Shown in pieces: positions 33,401 through 40,544 of a stretch of 64,000 nucleotides of DNA. The notes below the pieces were generated by a model. That model ran no database searches. It was not told where the DNA came from and worked only from the letters and a program-made list of their open reading frames with translations. The stretch spans positions 62,001 to 126,000 of the forward strand of contig NZ_JAJJZG010000005.1 of assembly GCF_021028995.1 (NCBI RefSeq). The letters run 5' to 3'. Each line of letters starts with the position of its first letter. Positions within the stretch are counted from its first letter, which is position 1. The position numbers were made by a program, and so were the translations under genes. This stretch comes from Halobacterium sp. KA-4 (GTDB lineage: Archaea > Halobacteriota > Halobacteria > Halobacteriales > Halobacteriaceae).

Positions 33401-34665
33401 GCTTCCACCTCCTGGAGGAAGGCCTGCGCACGCTCGGCCGGGTCGTCGGCGGACTCCCGGAACTCCAGCGTTTCGAGGTTCGCGCCGTAATCATCCACCG
33501 AGAGGTGGCCGCGAACCGTGTACTCGGAGCCGACGAGCTTCTCGGCGATGGTGTCCGCGACGACGGTCTGATCCATCGCGTCGCGGGCCTGCTGGCGTGC
33601 GTCCTCGATGTCGCCGCCGTACACCTCCTCGGTGAGTTCGCGGTCGAGAATCACCGTGACGGTGTCCGTGCCGTCGTCGAGAATCGCCTTCACGCGCAGG
33701 TCGTCCTCGCCCTCCACGTCGCCGTGCTGGCGGCACTGCCCCTTTTGGACGACGCGGCCGCACTCGGGACAACGCTGGATGAGCCCGGAGCCGTCCCGAA
33801 CCTCGATGACGTTCCCGACGAGTTCGACGTCGTACGCGCCGCCGCGGTCGACGGCCTCCCGAATCGCCATCCGAGTCGGGCCGCCCACTTCGACGGGTTC
33901 GTCGAGCGCCGTGACCGTCGAGAACTCTGAGACGTTCACGGAGGGGACGCCGCGGAACTCGCGGACGTAGACGTCTTCGAGGCGGACGGACGCGCCCTCC
34001 TCGATTTCTGCGTGGGGGTCCCAGTCGGTGAACGGGAGTCGCGCGCTCTCGTCGCCGAGAACGCCACTCAGAATCTCCGTTTCGCCGTCTCGACCGTCGA
34101 TGGTCCGGGTCTCGACTTCAGTCACGCGGACTTCGACGTTCCGGCCGCGGTCGCCCGGCGCGAGGTCGGCGAGGTCGCGGTCGCCGCCCACGTCGTAGGG
34201 CACGTCGACGTCCTCGGCCTTGCTCACGGTGGAAGACTCCCCGAAGTTGAGCTCGGGTTCACCCTCGTACTCGCGGACGCTGGCGTTCCCGATGGTGACG
34301 GTGTCGCCGGGTTCCAGACCGAAGTCCTCCCACGCAGTGTACGAGATTTTCCCGGTCTCGTCGGCGAGTTCGCCCTCGCCGATGACGTGGTCGTCGCCCT
34401 GGTAGCGAATCGAGCGCTTGCCGGCCGTCAGGACTTTGGCCGTCACGGTGACGCTGCCCGAGTCGGGGCTGACGTCCACGATGTTTTCTGCGGTCGGGCC
34501 GCTGGAGCCGCCACCCGAGTCGTCGCCGAATTTCCGACGGAGGCTACGCTTGGCCTCCTCCACGGGAACGCTGTACTCCACGAGGTTCTGCAGGTTCTCT
34601 TTGACCTCCGCTTTGTCTACACCGAGGTCGGAGGCGAGCTCCTCGGCGTGATCGTCGATGTTCAT
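33397..34665 (-). CDS. replication protein A (single-stranded DNA-binding protein)
   Basis: A 422-residue archaeal RPA. A helical N terminus (VDKAEVKENLQNLVEYSVP) precedes three OB folds (about 80-175, 185-280 and 295-400), the third with a zinc-finger insertion CPECG...C-x-QH (CGRVVQKGQCRQHGD). It coats single-stranded DNA in replication and repair. Start ATG 34665 begins the conserved N terminus; the longer frame is a shadow. Its stop overlaps the RPA-associated protein start by 4 bases. Confidence 0.93.
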   Translation of the reverse strand: MNIDDHAEELASDLGVDKAEVKENLQNLVEYSVPVEEAKRSLRRKFGDDSGGGSSGPTAENIVDVSPDSGSVTVTAKVLTAGKRSIRYQGDDHVIGEGELADETGKISYTAWEDFGLEPGDTVTIGNASVREYEGEPELNFGESSTVSKAEDVDVPYDVGGDRDLADLAPGDRGRNVEVRVTEVETRTIDGRDGETEILSGVLGDESARLPFTDWDPHAEIEEGASVRLEDVYVREFRGVPSVNVSEFSTVTALDEPVEVGGPTRMAIREAVDRGGAYDVELVGNVIEVRDGSGLIQRCPECGRVVQKGQCRQHGDVEGEDDLRVKAILDDGTDTVTVILDRELTEEVYGGDIEDARQQARDAMDQTVVADTIAEKLVGSEYTVRGHLSVDDYGANLETLEFRESADDPAERAQAFLQEVEA

Positions 34666-34782
34666 GCGTCCGTACTTCGGGCTGCCTGCCGTAAAAGGGT
34701 TCCTCGCGTGGCGCGCGAACGCGCGCGAAGCAGGTCGAATTCGGCCCGAAAACCTACCCGATTCCCGGCCGACCCGACGCTC

Positions 34783-35328
34783 GTGCGGCTCTACCAGACG
34801 TGGAAGAACTACGTCGCGCACGCCGGCCTCGGGGTTCCCGTCGTCCGCCAACTCGTCCGCAAGCGCATCGTCGACTACCACACCGCGTTCTTCGTCGAGC
34901 AGTCCGCCCGGAACGGCGAGGCACGGGAACCCCACCTGCGGGCGCTGTTCGATGCCAGCGTGGACGTCTACGAGCGCGCGCTCGCCGAGGGCTACCCGGA
35001 GGCCCAGGCCCGCGAAATCACACACATTCAGGCGACGCTGGACTTCCACGAGCACGGGTGGGCGGAACTGATGGAGTTCCCACCCGGCGAAATACAGACT
35101 CATTTCGACCGCTACCGCAGATTCTTCGAGCGCCACGACTGCACAATCGAGGACCCATTAGGCGAGTTCGCGCCCGAATACGGTCTCCCGTACGCGCCGG
35201 AGACACCGGACGCACTCGACGATAGTGAATTCCCGTTCGCCGAATCCGGACTGGCCGACGACGTCTACGTCCCCACCGAACACGTCGACGTGCGGACGCC
35301 CGAGGGCGTCGACTTCGCCGGCAAGTGA
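34783..35328 (+). CDS. haloarchaeal conserved protein, DUF6149-like
   Basis: A 181-residue cytosolic protein with helical character (VRQLVRKRIVDYHTAFF, EAQAREITHIQATLDFHEHGWAELMEF). It looks like the haloarchaeal DUF6149 family (from memory), function unknown; the conserved His residues in THIQATLDFHEHGW could bind metal. Start is GTG 34783, the only start upstream of the conserved region; no clear TATA box is nearby. It is divergent from RPA. Confidence 0.7.
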   Translation: MRLYQTWKNYVAHAGLGVPVVRQLVRKRIVDYHTAFFVEQSARNGEAREPHLRALFDASVDVYERALAEGYPEAQAREITHIQATLDFHEHGWAELMEFPPGEIQTHFDRYRRFFERHDCTIEDPLGEFAPEYGLPYAPETPDALDDSEFPFAESGLADDVYVPTEHVDVRTPEGVDFAGK

Positions 35329-35403
35329 GCCCGACAGCACCACCGAACGGCAGCGCTGGCGAGTAGCGAAACGGGTTTCCCGCGGCCACCGCCTACCCCG
35401 GGT

Positions 35404-36063
35404 ATGCACGTCGTCGTCAACGCCGCGATGAGCGCGGACGGCAAGCTCTCGACGCGCCGCCGCGAGCAGGTCGCTATCAGCGGCGAGGCCGACTTCCGGC
35501 GCGTGGACGAACTGCGCGCGAGCGTCGACGCCGTAATGGTCGGCGTCGGCACCGTGCTCGCGGACAACCCCTCGCTGACCGTCGACGACTCTGACCTAGT
35601 CGCCGAACGCGACCAGCGCGGCGACTCCCCCCAGCCCGCTCGCGTCGTCGCGGATTCGCACGCCCGTACGCCGCCCGACGCCCGCGTGCTCGACGGTGCT
35701 GCCGAGACGTACGTCCTCGTCGCCGAAGAGGAACCCCGCGAGCACCGCCAGACACTCGAGGACGCCGGCGCAACCGTCGTGGTTGCCGGCGAGAACCGCG
35801 TCGAACTCCCCGCAGCGCTCGACCAACTGGAAGCCCACGGCGTCGAGGACCTGATGGTTGAGGGCGGCGGCGAACTCATCTTCTCGCTGTTCGCCGACGA
35901 CCTCGTCGACGACCTCTCGGTATTCGTCGCGCCCAAGATTATCGGCGGCCGGGACGCCCCGACGCTCGCCGACGGCGACGGCTTCGTCCGCGACTTCCCG
36001 GAACTCGACCTGACCGGCGTCGAACGCATCGACGACGGCGTCCTCCTCGAATACGACTGCTAG
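35404..36063 (+). CDS. 2,5-diamino-6-ribosylamino-pyrimidinone 5'-phosphate reductase
   Basis: A 219-residue NADPH-dependent reductase of the archaeal riboflavin pathway, RibD C-terminal/DHFR-like fold. Motifs: VVVNAAMSADGKLSTRRREQVAISGEAD at the start (substrate-binding Asp), DAVMVGVGTVLADNPSLTV, and EGGGELIFSLFADDLVDDL near residue 155. Archaeal stand-alone form. No other riboflavin gene is adjacent in this window. ATG 35404. Confidence 0.9.
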   Translation: MHVVVNAAMSADGKLSTRRREQVAISGEADFRRVDELRASVDAVMVGVGTVLADNPSLTVDDSDLVAERDQRGDSPQPARVVADSHARTPPDARVLDGAAETYVLVAEEEPREHRQTLEDAGATVVVAGENRVELPAALDQLEAHGVEDLMVEGGGELIFSLFADDLVDDLSVFVAPKIIGGRDAPTLADGDGFVRDFPELDLTGVERIDDGVLLEYDC

Positions 36064-36122
36064 GTCGGAGTGCCGAGACGACTGACGAGTATACTTTTCC
36101 TCCTTCGCTCGGACTGTTTGCC

Positions 36123-36323
36123 ATGGCGGACTCCGACGCATCCGAAACGCTCGCACGCGTCCGTCGGGCGAAACGGGACGACAACGCGCTGTCGATAACT
36201 GGGACGAAGATACTGCTGTTCGCCATCCAGCTCACGCTCGTCGGCGGCCTCCTCGGCGGACTAGAGCCGCTCGCGTACGCCAGCGTAGTGCTCGGTCTCC
36301 TCGGTCTGCTCGTCGCCGAGTGA
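36123..36323 (+). CDS. 66-residue two-helix membrane protein
   Basis: A small haloarchaeal protein with a charged N-terminal 25 residues and two transmembrane segments (ILLFAIQLTLVGGLLGGL and YASVVLGLLGLLVA). No recognised family. TATA-like TATACTTTTC lies 30-34 bases upstream of the ATG. It ends 38 bases from the convergent UspA gene, with a hairpin in the gap. Confidence 0.65.
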   Translation: MADSDASETLARVRRAKRDDNALSITGTKILLFAIQLTLVGGLLGGLEPLAYASVVLGLLGLLVAE

Positions 36324-36329
36324 CGGCCT

Positions 36330-36349
36330 CCCCGCCGTGAACGACGAGG
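36330..36349 (-). terminator. hairpin after the UspA gene, possible terminator or IS200/IS605 end relic
   Basis: On the minus strand the 20 bases form a 9-bp RNA stem (two G-U pairs) with a two-base loop, right after the UspA stop. The sequence resembles the right-end hairpin of haloarchaeal IS1341/tnpB elements (GGAAGCCTC...GGCGGGGAGG pattern), recalled from memory. Confidence 0.4.
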
Positions 36350-36361
36350 CTTCCCAGACCG

Positions 36362-36796
36362 CTATTCGCTGGCTTCCTGCGAGACGGGTACAGTAGTGAC
36401 TTGCACCTCGGCCCGCCGGACCACACGCTCGGTGACGCTCCCAACGTTGAGGAACCGGTCGAGGCCGCTGCGGCCGTGCTTGCCCATCACCACGAGGTCC
36501 GCGTCGTAGTCCTCCGTGGCGTCCAGAATCTCCTCGTGGGGCAGGCCGGTTCGGAGGTGTTTCTCCACGGCGACGCCGGCGTCCTCGCCCTGCCGGCCCG
36601 CGCGGTCGAGCGCGCGCTCGGCCTCCGTTTCTGCTTCTTCGACGACGAGGTCGTAGTCCGTCGCGACGAACCGCTCGTCGACGACGAACAGCGCGTGCAC
36701 CTCCGCGTCGAATCGGTCGGCTAACGTGAGGCCGACGCGCACCGCCTCGGCCGCTCCCTCACTGCCGTCTGTCGGCACGAGTATCGTCGAGTACAC
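36362..36796 (-). CDS. universal stress protein UspA family
   Basis: A 144-residue nucleotide-binding stress protein. Start MYSTILVPTDGSEGAAEAV and the ATP-binding loop GKHGRSGLDRFLNVGSVTERVVRR (G-2x-G-9x-GS pattern) near residue 105 are complete, so it is an ATP-binding type. Likely dimeric and cytosolic. Single gene; function in stress survival by family knowledge. Confidence 0.9.
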   Translation of the reverse strand: MYSTILVPTDGSEGAAEAVRVGLTLADRFDAEVHALFVVDERFVATDYDLVVEEAETEAERALDRAGRQGEDAGVAVEKHLRTGLPHEEILDATEDYDADLVVMGKHGRSGLDRFLNVGSVTERVVRRAEVQVTTVPVSQEASE

Positions 36797-36878
36797 CCGC
36801 GGCTAGTCTCGGGCAGCGGGCAAATACGCTTCCCCGACGTGGGCTGCGCGCGAACCGCGACAGCCCGTCGAAAACGAG

Positions 36879-37163
36879 TTAGTGCTGGTGGCCGGTCGCT
36901 TCCGCGTACGTCTGCCCGAAGCGCTCTTCGAAGTTGTCCAGGACGGCTTCCTCGACGTTCTGCAGTTCTTCGGTGGGTTCGCCCTGGCCGTGGTGGACGA
37001 GGGCGTGAGCGCGCTGCGCGAACGCCATCAGCGCGATGTCGCCGACGACCTGTGCCTCGCTCTCGTCGTCCTCCTCGCTGAAGATTTCCACGAGTCGCGC
37101 GGGAATCGTGACCTCGTTTGTGTCGCCGTCCGGGTCCTCGATGGTGAACGTGGCTTCGTCCAT
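36879..37163 (-). CDS. haloarchaeal conserved small acidic protein
   Basis: A 94-residue soluble protein (FTIEDPDGDTNEVTIPARLVEIFSEED, IALMAFAQRAHALVHHGQGEPTEEL) with a His-rich end. Similar proteins appear in many haloarchaea (possibly DUF7545). A beta strand followed by a helix-rich half. No known activity. Adjacent to trxB-like fusion gene on the same strand but with an 81-base gap. Confidence 0.65.
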   Translation of the reverse strand: MDEATFTIEDPDGDTNEVTIPARLVEIFSEEDDESEAQVVGDIALMAFAQRAHALVHHGQGEPTEELQNVEEAVLDNFEERFGQTYAEATGHQH

Positions 37164-37244
37164 GCTCGCACGGACGGGACCGCGACTAAAATGAGTGTGG
37201 TTACGGGACCGGGCCGCCGGCTCGCGCCCCCGACGACGCCGGCT

Positions 37245-38567
37245 TCAGTCGTCCGCGGGCGCGGCCTCGGTGCCTTCGGCGGCGGTCGCGCTCACTTCAC
37301 TTTCGAGGTACTCGTCGGCGTCGAGCGCGGCCTTGCAGCCCATGCCCGCTGCGGTGACTGCCTGCTGGTAGTGGTAGTCGACGACGTCGCCGGCGCCGAA
37401 GATGCCTTCGACGTCGGTGAGCGTCTGGCCGCCGCCCTTGCCGCCGTGGGTGACGATGTAGCCCTCGTCGTCGAGTTCGACGCCCGTGTCTTCGAGGTAG
37501 TCCGTGTTCGGGGTGTGGCCGATGGCGACGAAGAAGGCGCCGACCGACAGCGAGAACTGCTCGGTCTCGTCGTCTTCGAGCTTCGCCGTCGGGTGGCCTT
37601 CGGGATGGCGCACGAGCGTCACGTCCTCGACGCCGGCCTCGGGGGTGCCGTTGACCTCGACGGCTTCCGTGTTCCACAGTACTTCCATGTCGCCGTTTTC
37701 GACGTGCTCCTCGATGCGTTCCTGCCAGTAGTCCTCCGCGCGAAGTTCCTCGCGGCGGTGGACCAGGTAGACGGTGTCCGCGAATTTCGTGAGGAAGCTC
37801 GCTTCCTCGGCGGCCGCGTCGCCGCCGCCGACGACGACCATGTCCTCGCCCTTGAAGAACGCGCCGTCGCAGGTCGCACACGTCGAGACGCCGTATCCCA
37901 TGAGTTCGTCCTCGCCGGGGATGCCGAGCGTCCGGGCGCTCGCACCGGAGGCCGCGATGACGGCGTCGGCGGTGTAGACGTCGCCGTTCGACAGTTCGAC
38001 GCGGAACGGCCGCTGGGAGTCGTCGACGTTCTCGACGACGCCGTGTTCCAATTCCGAGCCGAAGCGCTTGGCCTGCTCTTTCATGTTGTTGATGAGGTCC
38101 GGACCCGAGATGCCCTCCGGGAAGCCCGGATAGTTCTCGACTTCGGTCGTGAGCGTGAGCTGGCCGCCGGGTTCGTCGCCCTCGAACAGCAGCGGGTCGT
38201 TGTTCGAGCGCGCAGCGTAGATGGCCGCCGTCAGCGCCGCGATGCCCGTCCCGGTGATAATGAGCTTGCGGTGCTCGACGACGTCGTCGTCGCTATCGTC
38301 GGCGATGCCGAGTTTCTCGTCGAGTTCGCCGCTCTGGTCGAGTTCGTGGGTGTCGTCCCAGCCGCCGATGAGTTCGTCGTCGATGAACACCTCGGGGGCG
38401 GTCTCGCGGCCGTTCGCGCGCTCTTTCATCTCCGCGAACAGCTCCTCGTCACCCGTGACGTTGTACGTCACGTAGTCGACGCCCTTGGCGTCGAAGAGGT
38501 CCTTGGCCTTCTCGCAGTACGAGCAGTCTGTCTTCGTGTAGATTTCCACTCGGGGCTCGTCGGTCAT
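37245..38567 (-). CDS. glutaredoxin-thioredoxin reductase fusion protein
   Basis: A 440-residue two-part redox enzyme. Residues 1-80: glutaredoxin fold with CSYC active site (YTKTDCSYCEKAKDLFDA) and the TAPEVFIDDELIGG cis-Pro region. Residues 95-420: flavoprotein thioredoxin reductase with FAD-binding ITGTGIAALTAAIYAAR, redox motif CATC in VSTCATCDGAFF, NADPH-binding VVGGGDAAAEEASF with HRREELRAE, and the final IFGAGDV. Electrons would pass from NADPH through FAD to CATC and then to the linked CSYC. Start ATG 38567 was chosen because the upstream extension is not conserved-looking. Fusion is rare. Confidence 0.93.
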   Translation of the reverse strand: MTDEPRVEIYTKTDCSYCEKAKDLFDAKGVDYVTYNVTGDEELFAEMKERANGRETAPEVFIDDELIGGWDDTHELDQSGELDEKLGIADDSDDDVVEHRKLIITGTGIAALTAAIYAARSNNDPLLFEGDEPGGQLTLTTEVENYPGFPEGISGPDLINNMKEQAKRFGSELEHGVVENVDDSQRPFRVELSNGDVYTADAVIAASGASARTLGIPGEDELMGYGVSTCATCDGAFFKGEDMVVVGGGDAAAEEASFLTKFADTVYLVHRREELRAEDYWQERIEEHVENGDMEVLWNTEAVEVNGTPEAGVEDVTLVRHPEGHPTAKLEDDETEQFSLSVGAFFVAIGHTPNTDYLEDTGVELDDEGYIVTHGGKGGGQTLTDVEGIFGAGDVVDYHYQQAVTAAGMGCKAALDADEYLESEVSATAAEGTEAAPADD

Positions 38568-38688
38568 ACGTCCTAGTCGGTGACCGCGGTGTTTGTACGT
38601 TGTGTTGGCCGGGAAGTGTGCCGGCACATCGGACCGCCTCGTTCACGACGGCAGAACGCTTTTGCCCGAGGTGCCGTAACACGCACGT

Positions 38689-38964
38689 ATGTCTGATGCA
38701 GATACAAACGGGGCCGGCGAACCGGAGAAGACGAACATCAACGTCCGGCTGACGGAGTCGCTGCTCGCGGATGTCGACGCCACGTGGCAGGAAGAAGGCT
38801 ACAATAGCCGGAGCGAGTTCATCCGCGAAGCACTCCGAGACGCGGTCCGGCATCCCGGCCTGACTCGCGAGAGTTGGAAGGAGATTGCCGCCGTCGAGCA
38901 CGCACGACGCACCGGTGACAGCGAGACGTTCTCCCGTGAGGACATTCTCGGCGATGACGAGTGA
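38689..38964 (+). CDS. ribbon-helix-helix antitoxin-like protein
   Basis: A 91-residue DNA-binding protein with a ribbon-helix-helix core: TNINVRLTESLLADVDATWQEEG and SRSEFIREALRDAV. The acidic C terminus probably wraps the toxin. It overlaps the next gene by 11 bases, the classic antitoxin-toxin arrangement, and probably represses its own operon. Divergent from the fusion reductase gene. Confidence 0.85.
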   Translation: MSDADTNGAGEPEKTNINVRLTESLLADVDATWQEEGYNSRSEFIREALRDAVRHPGLTRESWKEIAAVEHARRTGDSETFSREDILGDDE

Positions 38965-39241
38965 CGGCGAGTGGACGTGGCAGTTCCGCGCGCCGGCGAA
39001 ACGAACGTACGACGACCTCGACCCGCACGCACAGGACCGTATCACGGACAAACTCGACGAAATCGTCAACGACCAGTGGCGGGACCCGGACGACTACCTG
39101 GAACCGCTGACTGGCGTCCCGCACTCGAAGCTCCGAATCGGTGCGTTCCGCCTCGGCGCCGTGTGTGACCACGAAGCGAAACTGCTCGACGTGTACACCA
39201 TCGAGCAACGTGGTAGCGCGTACAAACCCGGCGACGACTGA
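38954..39241 (+). CDS. RelE/ParE-like toxin
   Basis: A 95-residue toxin-like protein of the RelE/ParE superfamily: WQFRAPAKRTYDDLDPHAQDRITDKLDEIV, LEPLTGVPHSKLRIGAFRLGAVCDHEAKLLDVYTIEQRG. The core sheet and basic residues (RIGAFRLG) are family-typical; whether it cuts mRNA (RelE) or inhibits gyrase (ParE) is not decided. Start ATG 38954 lies inside the antitoxin's end. Complete and probably functional. Confidence 0.85.
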   Translation: MTSDGEWTWQFRAPAKRTYDDLDPHAQDRITDKLDEIVNDQWRDPDDYLEPLTGVPHSKLRIGAFRLGAVCDHEAKLLDVYTIEQRGSAYKPGDD

Positions 39242-39307
39242 CCCGCATTGCTGATTTCACGTCCGACTACCCAAGCGCTTACGCCCCGCGTCGCCCCACA
39301 CTCGGGT

Positions 39308-39592
39308 ATGCCCGCCGACCTCCACGAGAAGATGGACCGCTACGAGGGCCTGCTGGCCGAAGCGCTCGCGGAAGCCGAAGCCGTTCCCCCCGCGGACACA
39401 CCGCTGGGGGAGGCCGCCGCCGAGTACGAGGAGATGGCGCAGTCGTACCTCGACGACGGCCGTCACTTCCGCGACCACGACGACCCCGTGAACGCGCTCG
39501 CAGCGTTCTCCTACGGGCACGCGTGGCTGGACGCGGGCGCCCGCATCGGCCTGTTCGACGTGCCCGAGACCGGCCACCTGTTCACTGTGTGA
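39308..39592 (+). CDS. DUF357 family protein
   Basis: A 94-residue archaeal protein with two long helices: MDRYEGLLAEALAEAEAVPP and ALAAFSYGHAWLDAGARIGLFDV. This matches the DUF357 family found in archaea, function unknown. No other motif. ATG 39308 is directly preceded by GGGT; the longer frame is not conserved. It lies 66 bases after the toxin gene on the same strand. Confidence 0.8.
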   Translation: MPADLHEKMDRYEGLLAEALAEAEAVPPADTPLGEAAAEYEEMAQSYLDDGRHFRDHDDPVNALAAFSYGHAWLDAGARIGLFDVPETGHLFTV

Positions 39593-39666
39593 GCGTTCGC
39601 GGCCGGAACCGGCGCGCGGCGCGGGGTCGGGTAGTTTTACGGTACTGCATCCTCTCGAAGTAGTCG

Positions 39667-39942
39667 ATGGAGGCCGCGCTCTGGTACGTGTTGACGGGGA
39701 CGCGCGGCGGACCGAACCGCGTCCGCCTGTTGCGGGCGCTCGCCGACCGGCCGAGAAACGCGAACCAGCTCGCGGAGGATCTGGACCTTGATTACAAGAC
39801 GGTCCGGCACCACCTCGACGTGCTCGTCGAGAACGACATCGTGCAGTCCAGCGGCGACGACTACGGCGCGGTGTACCTGCCGACGGACGCGGCCCGCGAC
39901 AACTGGGACACCATCGAGGAAATTATCGAGGAGGTCGAATGA
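39667..39942 (+). CDS. winged-helix transcriptional regulator, ArsR-like
   Basis: A 91-residue DNA-binding protein, a single winged helix: NRVRLLRALADRPRNANQLAEDLDLDYKTVRHHLDVLVENDIVQ, with a C-terminal acidic helix. The recognition helix is LDYKTVRHHLDVL. It is followed at 73 bases by a membrane protein and then by a repeat surface protein with an unusual upstream region, so regulation of those is a reasonable inference. A TTTTAC box lies about 30 bases before the ATG. Confidence 0.88.
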   Translation: MEAALWYVLTGTRGGPNRVRLLRALADRPRNANQLAEDLDLDYKTVRHHLDVLVENDIVQSSGDDYGAVYLPTDAARDNWDTIEEIIEEVE

Positions 39943-39968
39943 TGCACGATTCTAGGGGAATACCGGCC

Positions 39969-39980
39969 GAATTTGGGAAA
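39969..39980 (+). promoter_or_regulatory. GAATTTGGGAAA box upstream of the membrane protein promoter
   Basis: The 12-mer GAATTTGGGAAA sits 36-47 bases before ATG 40016, just upstream of the TATA-like GTATAAC at 39983-39989. A near-identical GAATTCGGGAAA sits 33-44 bases before the surface protein ATG at 40545. Shared sequence and spacing suggest a common regulator. Confidence 0.5.
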
Positions 39981-40015
39981 GCGTATAACTACCGCTCCTG
40001 CCAACGGTGGTGTAG

Positions 40016-40318
40016 ATGACAGTCTGGGCGGACGTGACGCGAGCGGCGATGGCACTCAACGTCGTCGCACTGCTCGCGCTCTGCAGCGTGTGGGTTCGCA
40101 ACTATAGGCAGATACAGTCGAAACACACGCTCGGCCTGCTCGTGTTCGGCCTGCTGTTGCTCGGGGAGAACGCCCTCGGGCTCTACTACTTCGTGATGCA
40201 CGACGCGCTGACCGCGTGGTTCAGTGGTCTCCCGTCGATCTCCGCGACCGCGATGATGGCGTTGCGGCTGCTCGAAACTGCCGCCATCGTGTTCCTGCTG
40301 TGGGTGACGTGGGACTGA
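40016..40318 (+). CDS. three-helix membrane protein
   Basis: A 100-residue integral membrane protein with about three transmembrane segments (AAMALNVVALLALCSVWV, LGLLVFGLLLLGENALGLYYF, AMMALRLLETAAIVFLLWV). Such proteins often follow an ArsR-like gene in haloarchaea, as here. Function unknown. The GTATAAC box at 39983-39989 fits a leaderless start at 40016. Confidence 0.75.
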   Translation: MTVWADVTRAAMALNVVALLALCSVWVRNYRQIQSKHTLGLLVFGLLLLGENALGLYYFVMHDALTAWFSGLPSISATAMMALRLLETAAIVFLLWVTWD

Positions 40319-40468
40319 CCCGATACTGGCTCGGTGCTGACCTGACATTGAACTCGTTTCTTCGACTCGCTCACGACGACCAGCCGAGCCGCAGCCACCA
40401 CGCCCGAACCCCTAATCCGCCCCGTTTGACAATACTATGATATCGACGCTAGAACGTCCTAGGGGCGC

Positions 40469-40523
40469 AATTTGGCTGGTTTTCGGTCGAAATTGGGCCT
40501 GAATTCGGGAAATTTTCTTTCAA
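40469..40523 (+). promoter_or_regulatory. five A/T boxes at exact 11-base spacing upstream of the surface protein
   Basis: AATTTGG begins at 40469, TTTTCGG at 40480, AATTGGG at 40491, AATTCGG at 40502 and TTTTC at 40513, each 11 bases apart. The last ends about 22 bases before ATG 40545. Either intrinsic DNA curvature or repeated protein sites on one helix face would give this pattern. Confidence 0.55.
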
Positions 40524-40544
40524 GTACCGGGTGTCGCCTGGGGT

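Noticed and set aside
31298-33490. 730-residue plus-strand open frame with hydrophobic stretches
   Set aside because: Antisense of the acidic RPA-associated protein, where Glu/Asp codons give Leu/Val/Arg in the opposite frame.
36882-38576. 564-residue plus-strand open frame
   Set aside because: Antisense of the redox fusion gene, with no recognisable domain.
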